NCBI GenBank assembly: GCA_002386465.1
Contig: DGIT01000099.1
Location: forward strand, 7,547 to 36,389
Reading direction: 5' to 3'
Source: Burkholderiales bacterium UBA4615
GTDB taxonomy: Bacteria > Pseudomonadota > Gammaproteobacteria > Burkholderiales > Burkholderiaceae_E
DNA: 28,843 bases
Notes under the pieces: model-generated
The model's database searches: none
What the model was told of the DNA's origin: nothing
What the model saw: the letters and a program-made list of their open reading frames with translations, nothing else
Program-made: the position numbers and the translations under genes
Shown: positions 23,955-28,843 of the stretch, piece by piece
How the letters are laid out: each line of letters begins with the position of its first letter
Position numbering within the stretch: position 1 is the first letter of the stretch

Positions 23955-24500
23955 ATGCGCCGTACCTGCCCCACAGCCGAAGCCGCGGAACAGGCTTTCT
24001 ATGCCGCCATGGCCGCCGGAGACCTCGAGGGCATGATGAGCCTGTGGGCCGACGATGACGCGATCGTCTGCAATCACCCGGGCGGGCCGCGTCTGATCGG
24101 TCTGAATGCAATCCGGGCATCGTTTCGCGACATCTTCTCGAATGGCGGCGTAAATATCGCCACGGCCGAGCTGCAAGCCTTTCGCACCACCGATGTGGCT
24201 GTGCACAGCCTGATCGAGCGCATTGCGGTAGAAGGTCAGGGGGGCAGCGAAATCATCGAAGTGATCGTGACCAACGTCTTTGTGCGCGTTGGTAATGCCT
24301 GGCGCATTCTGGTTCATCACGCCGGGGTGTTCGACGGCCCGGACGATGCCGATCTGGAGTCCGACGAAGAGGGCCCGGAGTCCTTGCAGTTGTCGATCTG
24401 GGGCACAGACCATCAGCCGGACGAACGCGGCGACGACAGCGACGAGGACATTGGTGCCGACACCGAACCGCGTCGGCCGCCCCCTGGTCGACTGCACTGA
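23955..24500 (+). CDS. NTF2-like (SnoaL/DUF4440-type) protein with acidic tail
   Basis: The first 125 or so of 181 residues form an NTF2-like cone: TAEAAEQAFYAAMAAGDLEGMMSLWADDDAIVCNHPGGPRLIGLNAIRASFRDIF, then strands ending in VTNVFVRVGNAWRILVHHAGVFDGP. Such domains bind small ligands or act in small-molecule turnover; nothing here fixes the function. From about residue 128 the chain is strongly acidic and low in complexity (DGPDDADLESDEEGPE, DERGDDSDEDIGAD), then ends in a basic Pro-rich stretch, so it is probably disordered. It lies between waaF (9 bases) and the YheT-type hydrolase (10 bases), likely in one transcript. Confidence 0.8.
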   Translation: MRRTCPTAEAAEQAFYAAMAAGDLEGMMSLWADDDAIVCNHPGGPRLIGLNAIRASFRDIFSNGGVNIATAELQAFRTTDVAVHSLIERIAVEGQGGSEIIEVIVTNVFVRVGNAWRILVHHAGVFDGPDDADLESDEEGPESLQLSIWGTDHQPDERGDDSDEDIGADTEPRRPPPGRLH

Positions 24501-24510
24501 TCGCAAGGCT

Positions 24511-25572
24511 ATGCACGGGACCACCGTGCGCGCAAGCTCCGGCGCGTCCTTGACCGGCTACCGCAGCCCGCTGTGGCTGCCGGGCGCACATGCCCAAACG
24601 ATCTGGCCATCGCTCGCGGCACCGCGCCCGCAGGTGCGCTATCAACGTGAGCGCTGGGATACGCCCGATGGCGATTTCATCGACCTGGATTGGGTCCGGT
24701 CGTCAACGGTATCAGGCCCCAGGACCGGGGTAGGGACGCAGCGCAACCAGCCGCTTCTGGCCGTCTTCCATGGCCTGGAAGGAGACTCCAACAGCCATTA
24801 CGCGCGTGCGCTGATGGCGTGTGCCGGTGCGCAAGGTTGCGATGGGGTGGTCATTCATTTTCGGGGTTGCAGCGGCGAACCTAATCGCCTGCCCCGCGCT
24901 TACCACTCCGGTGATTCCGAGGAGGCCGACTGGGTGCTGAGTCGTCTGGACCGTCAACGTGCCGCGACGGGCCACACTGGGCCCTTGTGGGTAGTCGGCA
25001 TTTCACTGGGCGGCAATGTGCTGTTGAAATGGCTCGGGGAGCGCGGTCAGGCGGCTGGCTTCGTCGCAGCAGCCGCTGCGGTGTCGCCGCCCCAGGATCT
25101 GCATGCCGGAGCCGTGCGCCTGGCTCGCGGTTTCAATCGGATCTATGCGCGGCATTTCCTGGTCACCCTCCGGGCAAAAAGCCTGGCTATGCTCAAGCGG
25201 CACCCGGGCCTCTTCGATGCCCGACGCGTTGCCCTTGCGCGGGACTTTTTCGAGTTTGATGATGAGGTCACGGCGCGACTGCATGGCTTTGCCAGTGCCA
25301 TGGACTATTGGACCCGGTCATCCTGTCGGCAGTTCCTGGGCGGTATCACGGTGCCCACGCTGGTAATCAATGCGCTGAACGATCCCTTCCTGCCGCCTGA
25401 CGCATTGGCCGCACCACACGAAGTGTCGCGCGCTGTCACCCTCGAGTATCCGCGCCAGGGTGGTCATGTCGGATTCCTCACAGGCGGGCCTCCAGGGCAC
25501 CTCGATTGGCTGCCTGCACGCCTGTTCAATTACTTGGGCCGCGCAAGCGGTCACGCCCATGCCCATGGATGA
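24511..25572 (+). CDS. YheT-family alpha/beta hydrolase
   Basis: The 353-residue protein is an alpha/beta hydrolase of the YheT type (COG0429). It starts with the family's SGASLTGYRSPLWLPGAHAQTIWPSL and contains FHGLEGDSNSHYARALM (oxyanion region) and HFRGCSGEPNRLPRAYHSGDSEEADWVL. The nucleophile elbow is GISLGG (Ser165). The likely acid and base are Asp291 (NALNDPFLPP) and His319 (QGGHVGFL), completing the triad. An esterase or lipase-like activity is expected; the substrate is unknown. ATG at 24511 is chosen over longer readings because homology begins there. The C-terminus is GRASGHAHAHG. The last 8 bases overlap the next gene. Confidence 0.9.
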   Translation: MHGTTVRASSGASLTGYRSPLWLPGAHAQTIWPSLAAPRPQVRYQRERWDTPDGDFIDLDWVRSSTVSGPRTGVGTQRNQPLLAVFHGLEGDSNSHYARALMACAGAQGCDGVVIHFRGCSGEPNRLPRAYHSGDSEEADWVLSRLDRQRAATGHTGPLWVVGISLGGNVLLKWLGERGQAAGFVAAAAAVSPPQDLHAGAVRLARGFNRIYARHFLVTLRAKSLAMLKRHPGLFDARRVALARDFFEFDDEVTARLHGFASAMDYWTRSSCRQFLGGITVPTLVINALNDPFLPPDALAAPHEVSRAVTLEYPRQGGHVGFLTGGPPGHLDWLPARLFNYLGRASGHAHAHG

Positions 25573-26131
25573 TCAGGTACGACAAGCGATGGCACGTTGG
25601 CCTAATGTGCCTGCAGTGCAAGGCTGGCTGCGGCTGGATCGCCGCGGACGCTGGATGCTTGTCGACCGGGGCGTGGCGGGCTTCGATGAAGCCGTGCATG
25701 GCGCAGGCAGCGAAATCACCAGCCCACCCATCATCGACTTCATCGGGCGCAACTATCAGTCTGATGCGCAAGGCCGCTGGTACTGGCAAAACGGCCCACA
25801 GCGGGTCTATGTCGACCTGGACCTAGCGCCCCTCCTGTTGCGCGTCATGGGCGAAGCCCCGACGCAATCGCTCATCACCCATACCGGCTACCCGGTTGAG
25901 CGCATCGAGCGTGTGGTCTCCGATGCGCAGGGCAACGTGTGGCTGCTGACCGAGCATGGTCCTGGCTGTATCGATGATCGAGACCTCGGCGCCTTGGCAC
26001 TCGATCTCGATGAGTCCGAATCGCCGAACGCATTCACTGGCTGGCTGACGCTGATGGGCGAACACAGGATCACCCCGATGGCGGCGCCGCCTGAATCAAC
26101 CTTTGCATTCGATCCCAGGCCGCGCTACTGA
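25565..26131 (+). CDS. DUF2946-type conserved protein
   Basis: This 188-residue protein begins MDDQVRQAMARWPNVPAVQGWLRLDRRGRWMLVD, which I recognise as a conserved Burkholderiales protein annotated as DUF2946 family. The middle IDFIGRNYQSDAQGRWYWQNGPQRVYVDLDLAPLLLRV is also conserved in that family. No catalytic residues or membrane segments are visible, and the function is unknown. The ATG at 25565 lies inside the end of the hydrolase gene (ATGGATGA), so translation is probably coupled; an ATG at 25559 is equally possible. Its stop overlaps the 3' end of the M48 protease gene by 7 bases, tail-to-tail. Confidence 0.75.
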   Translation: MDDQVRQAMARWPNVPAVQGWLRLDRRGRWMLVDRGVAGFDEAVHGAGSEITSPPIIDFIGRNYQSDAQGRWYWQNGPQRVYVDLDLAPLLLRVMGEAPTQSLITHTGYPVERIERVVSDAQGNVWLLTEHGPGCIDDRDLGALALDLDESESPNAFTGWLTLMGEHRITPMAAPPESTFAFDPRPRY

Positions 26132-27627
26132 CGCGGCATCTGTTTGGATTCTTCGATTTCCCGCCGAGCAAGCGGCTCCAGTTCTCGCAGGCGCGCATCA
26201 ATGATCGATGCCGTATAGAAGTCGGTGTCGTTGGCACGCTGCGCGATGCGCAACTGATCCACCGCAGCCACGGCAGAGCCGAGCAACACGAAGCGCTCGG
26301 CGGCAGCACGGTGGGCCTCAGCGCGATGCTCCAGCTTGCCCTGCGCTTGCGCCATCAATTGCCACAGCCGTGCATCCGAGCGCCAGACGACCAGCTGGTC
26401 CTTAAGCAACGCTGCGGCCTCGGCCGACTGGCCCGCAGCGATCAGAGCTTCGGCACGCACGCGCACCAGGGCACGGGAATCTGGAAACTGCCGCAGGCCC
26501 TGGCGGGCCAGCTCGGCTGCACCGCGCGCGTCGCCCGCCTCAAGCCGTGACGTGGCCGCCAGCCGATCAAAATACGGATGCGGCTTTCCGTGGAGCGTGC
26601 GCGCACGTGCGAGCGCCTCTTCAAAGCGGGGCCAGTCCCGTTGTGCAGCCGCAATACTGGCCAAGCCGAACCAGGATTGCGACTCAGCCTGCGGATTGTC
26701 GGCCAGGTACTGTTCAGCTGAAGCGCGCGCCACCCTGCGACCATCCACGCTTTCATCGGCTGTGGTGCGCAGCCGCGCGCGCAGTAGCAAATACTCGAAC
26801 GAATCCGGGCGCTGGCGATAACGGGTTTCGCGCAAACGGGCTTGCATATCCGCGATGCGCTCACCGGTGACCGGGTGCGTGCGCATGTAGACCGGCGCAT
26901 TGGTTTCGTAGAAACGGCTGGCCAGTTGCAGTCGGTTGAAGAACGAGACCATCGATTGCACATCGAAACCGGCTTGGCGGAGCATCTCGAAGCCCACCCG
27001 GTCAGCTTCGCGCTCTGCATCGCGCGAAAACGAGAGCATGTTCGAGCGCGACAGCTGGTCACCCAGCATGACGCCGCCCATGGCCGCCTGCGGATTGGAT
27101 CGCGCCGCAAGCAAGGCCAGGATCATGGTCGCCATGGAAACCATGGAGATCTGCTTTTGCTGGGCCAGCATGCGGGCCACATGCCGCTGCGTCACATGGC
27201 CGATTTCGTGCGCCAGCACCGAGGCCAGCTCCGATTCGGATTCCGACGCCATGATCAGGCCACTGTGCACCCCGATGAATCCGCCAGGCAGGGCAAATGC
27301 GTTGATCGCGCCGTCATCCACTGCAAAAAATTCGAAGACATGCCCTGCCGCCGCCGGGGTGGCCATGAGGGGGGCCGCTACACGGTTCAGGTAATCGACC
27401 AGTTCGGCGTCGTCCAGATAGGCTGAGTCTCGCCGGATCTGACGCATGATCGATTCGCCGAGTGCGCGCTCCTTGGCGGGCGAAAGCTCGTCGCCCGACG
27501 CATCGCCCAGCTTGGGGAGATTGTCGATCTGGGCGAGCACCGCTGGCGGCGCCAGAGCAAGCGCCGCACAAAGCGCCGCCGCACACCAGCGCACAGAGCG
27601 GGAACGTGGCCGAAGATCAGTGGTCAT
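26125..27627 (-). CDS. M48 family metalloprotease with TPR region (BepA/YfgC-like)
   Basis: The 500-residue periplasmic protein starts with a signal peptide of about 32 residues (cleavage near VLA-QIDNLP). The M48 protease domain has AINAFALPGGFIGVHSGLI and the zinc motif HEIGH (residues 140-144), with a downstream RDAEREADRVGFEML that provides the third ligand. The C-terminal half (from about residue 260) consists of alanine-rich helical repeats of TPR type. This is the BepA architecture; in Escherichia coli BepA helps fold or degrades the LptD outer-membrane protein. The gene is divergent from moaC, a pairing I have seen in Burkholderiales. A TATCAT -10 candidate lies 11 bases upstream of the ATG. 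Confidence 0.93.
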   Translation of the reverse strand: MTTDLRPRSRSVRWCAAALCAALALAPPAVLAQIDNLPKLGDASGDELSPAKERALGESIMRQIRRDSAYLDDAELVDYLNRVAAPLMATPAAAGHVFEFFAVDDGAINAFALPGGFIGVHSGLIMASESESELASVLAHEIGHVTQRHVARMLAQQKQISMVSMATMILALLAARSNPQAAMGGVMLGDQLSRSNMLSFSRDAEREADRVGFEMLRQAGFDVQSMVSFFNRLQLASRFYETNAPVYMRTHPVTGERIADMQARLRETRYRQRPDSFEYLLLRARLRTTADESVDGRRVARASAEQYLADNPQAESQSWFGLASIAAAQRDWPRFEEALARARTLHGKPHPYFDRLAATSRLEAGDARGAAELARQGLRQFPDSRALVRVRAEALIAAGQSAEAAALLKDQLVVWRSDARLWQLMAQAQGKLEHRAEAHRAAAERFVLLGSAVAAVDQLRIAQRANDTDFYTASIIDARLRELEPLARREIEESKQMPRQ

Positions 27628-27690
27628 GACGCTATGATAGGCCGACCCTTAGCGCCCTCTACGCGCCCGCCACTGTGAAGATGTAAGCCC

Positions 27691-28275
27691 GTGCAACCAA
27701 GCCCCCCTTCCTCTGCGCCTGGCTCACGCCCTGCGCCCAGCCGTACCGACGTCCCGCAATCCGTCGTCACACCCGAGCAACCCACCGACAAGGTAGCTCA
27801 TTCAGGGCTGACGCATTTCGATGCCGCCGGCCAGGCCCACATGGTCGATGTGGGCGATAAGGCCATCACGCGCCGTGTGGCCGTTGCAAGCGGTCGCATC
27901 CTGATGTTGCCCGAGACCCTGGCGCGAGTACGCGAGGGCACGGCAAAAAAAGGGGACGTGCTGGGCATTGCCCGCATTGCAGCGATTCAGGGCGCCAAAC
28001 GCACCGCCGACCTGATCCCCTTGTGCCACCCGATTGCGCTCACCCGCGTGGCCGTAGACCTTCAGATCGATGAAGACGCCTGCGCGGTGCAATGCACCGC
28101 CACCGTGGAATGCGAGGGCCGCACAGGCGTTGAGATGGAAGCGCTCACGGCAGTACAGGTGGGTTTGCTCACCGTGTACGACATGCTCAAGGCCGTGGAC
28201 CGCGGTATGACCATCACCGATGTGAAGCTGATGGAAAAGCACGGCGGCAAGAGCGGCGAATGGGTGCGGGGCTAG
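27691..28275 (+). CDS. moaC: cyclic pyranopterin monophosphate synthase
   Basis: MoaC converts the 3',8-cyclo-GTP made by MoaA into cyclic pyranopterin monophosphate, the first stage of molybdenum cofactor synthesis. The conserved part is complete: LTHFDAAGQAHMVDVGDKAITRRVAVASG, KGDVLGIARIAAIQGAKRTADLIPLCHPIALTRVAVDL, EGRTGVEMEALTAVQVGLLTVYDMLKAVDRGMTITDVKLMEKHGGKSG. The protein has 194 residues; the first 38 or so are Pro/Ser-rich and have no counterpart in the shorter Escherichia coli protein. The GTG at 27691 is the only visible start upstream of the conserved region, and its ribosome binding site is weak. No other moa genes are adjacent. Confidence 0.95.
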   Translation: MQPSPPSSAPGSRPAPSRTDVPQSVVTPEQPTDKVAHSGLTHFDAAGQAHMVDVGDKAITRRVAVASGRILMLPETLARVREGTAKKGDVLGIARIAAIQGAKRTADLIPLCHPIALTRVAVDLQIDEDACAVQCTATVECEGRTGVEMEALTAVQVGLLTVYDMLKAVDRGMTITDVKLMEKHGGKSGEWVRG

Positions 28276-28323
28276 CGGGCATTGACTTGCGTGTCTCTCG
28301 CTCACCCTACCGGATTGGACCCG

Positions 28324-28668
28324 TCACCTCCAGGAACAGCAGCCTCCTTGGCTGCTGCAGCCATAAAGTGAATTTGGCCTCTTCGATTCCGGTAGCCTGG
28401 TCACGCCGCGTTGCAATTCGCCCCAAGTCATCGCACTGATGCAAAGCGCAAGGGGTTTGCGCGTCCTGACCCACTGAAGCACCTGAGCGTCGAGCAGGCA
28501 ATCCATCAAGCGCGGTGTCTGACCACTTAGTCGACGGTATTCATCTGCCGCCAAGATCACGACAGCCTCTTCCCCGCGTCGGGTCACCATCTGAGGGCCC
28601 TCTTTCAGGGTGAGATCAACGACCTCGCTGAATCGGCTCTTCGCTTCCTGTCATTGCCAAGTATGCAT
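28324..28668 (-). pseudogene. broken Phd/VapC-type toxin-antitoxin locus (antitoxin fused to toxin fragment)
   Basis: From an ATG at 28668 the frame reads MHTWQ, then a TGA stop at 28653-28651, then QEAKSRFSEVVDLTLKEGP and QMVTRRGEEAVVILAADEYRRL. This is the Phd/YefM antitoxin sequence with a stop at codon 6. After LMDCLLDA (about 28486) the frame continues without a break into VLQWVRTRKPLALCISAMTWGELQRGVTRLPES, the middle of a PIN-domain VapC toxin with its conserved Glu (GEL). The VapC N-terminus with the first catalytic Asp (LLDTN) and the antitoxin C-terminus are missing. The last residues (NSLYGCSSQGG) are not PIN-like, while another frame gives FTLWLQQPRRLLFLEV, so a further frameshift is likely. 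Neither protein should be active. Confidence 0.78.
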
Positions 28669-28682
28669 GGGTGTGCAATTGC

Positions 28683-28695
28683 CTAGTCAGACTAG
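28683..28695. promoter_or_regulatory. inverted repeat upstream of the broken antitoxin, possible old operator
   Basis: CTAGT (28683-28687) and ACTAG (28691-28695) flank CAG, 14 bases upstream of the antitoxin ATG at 28668. Phd-type antitoxins bind palindromes in their own promoters, so this may be the remaining operator. The rest of 28669-28843 shows no gene that I can support. Confidence 0.3.
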
Positions 28696-28843
28696 TCTCT
28701 ATCATCGGGTGGCAACACATCGCAAGCAAGCCTGACAAACCTTGCTCAGCCACAGGCCTGCAAACGTCCACGCCCCAGGAGTTTCATGACCGTCAGCGTC
28801 GCGACATTGTCGCGTTCACAACCTCGATGAAGCCGGAGAGCTT

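Noticed and set aside
28800..28814. An inverted repeat (CGCGACA, T, TGTCGCG) near the right edge.
   Set aside because: With no gene context on the right side I cannot say whether it is an operator, part of a coding region or chance.
28786..28830. A short plus-strand ORF (14 codons) with CAGGAG just upstream, near the right edge.
   Set aside because: The spacing from CAGGAG to ATG is only 4 bases, the peptide has no recognisable feature and ends inside the window. The minus-strand frame open from the edge to a stop at 28793 is also too short to judge.
1..28843. A search by eye for CRISPR repeats, tRNA genes, insertion sequences, integrases, defence genes or a biosynthetic cluster.
   Set aside because: No regular repeats, cloverleaf, transposase or cluster-type genes were seen; most of the window is ordinary chromosomal backbone.

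Overview
The window looks like chromosomal DNA of a betaproteobacterium, most likely order Burkholderiales. The reasons are the uniformly high G+C, the gene blocks glnE/yhdP/nitrilase/tldD and ilvE/CHCC zinc finger/waaF, and a Bug (TctC-type) binding-protein gene next to a CaiB-type CoA-transferase. I recognise these arrangements from general knowledge; no search was run. There is no phage, CRISPR array, insertion sequence, tRNA or rRNA that I can see.

Layout. Positions 1-4100 hold a flavoprotein monooxygenase (minus strand, running off the left edge), a divergent HCCA-isomerase-like gene, a decayed Bug-type solute-binding-protein gene, a class III CoA-transferase and a PduO-type cobalamin adenosyltransferase. 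From 15134 down to 4124 everything is on the minus strand: yhdP, a Nit-type amidase, tldD, a small outer-membrane barrel protein, a D-amino-acid-oxidase-like flavoprotein, an MlrC-type metallopeptidase, and a class I DAHP synthase (aroG type) preceded by its own leader region. glnE (plus) is divergent from yhdP. argC, a split chromate transporter (two half-size genes overlapping by ATGA) and an MFS permease follow on the minus strand. ilvE, a CHCC zinc-finger gene, waaF, an NTF2-like gene, a YheT-type hydrolase and a DUF2946-type gene run on the plus strand to 26131. A BepA-type M48 protease and moaC diverge from about 27660. The right end carries a broken Phd/VapC toxin-antitoxin locus.

The most interesting element is the leader of the DAHP synthase gene. 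A 27-codon ORF (5393 to 5310, minus strand) has 9 aromatic codons (6 Phe, 2 Tyr, 1 Trp) among its first 14. It is followed by a G+C-rich hairpin with a U-tract, and the sequence can form mutually exclusive protector, antiterminator and terminator pairings. This is the classical architecture of ribosome-mediated attenuation, placed on the first step of the shikimate pathway and reading all three aromatic amino acids. A candidate promoter sits so close to the leader ATG that the leader mRNA could be nearly leaderless.

Other points worth attention are a Bug-family pseudogene with a large internal deletion and an exact 7-bp tandem duplication (the duplication returns the reading to the original frame), a Phd antitoxin gene with an internal stop fused to a toxin fragment lacking its N-terminus, and a 24-bp perfect palindrome upstream of the oxidase/MlrC gene pair. 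Most of the remaining genes are ordinary housekeeping genes.
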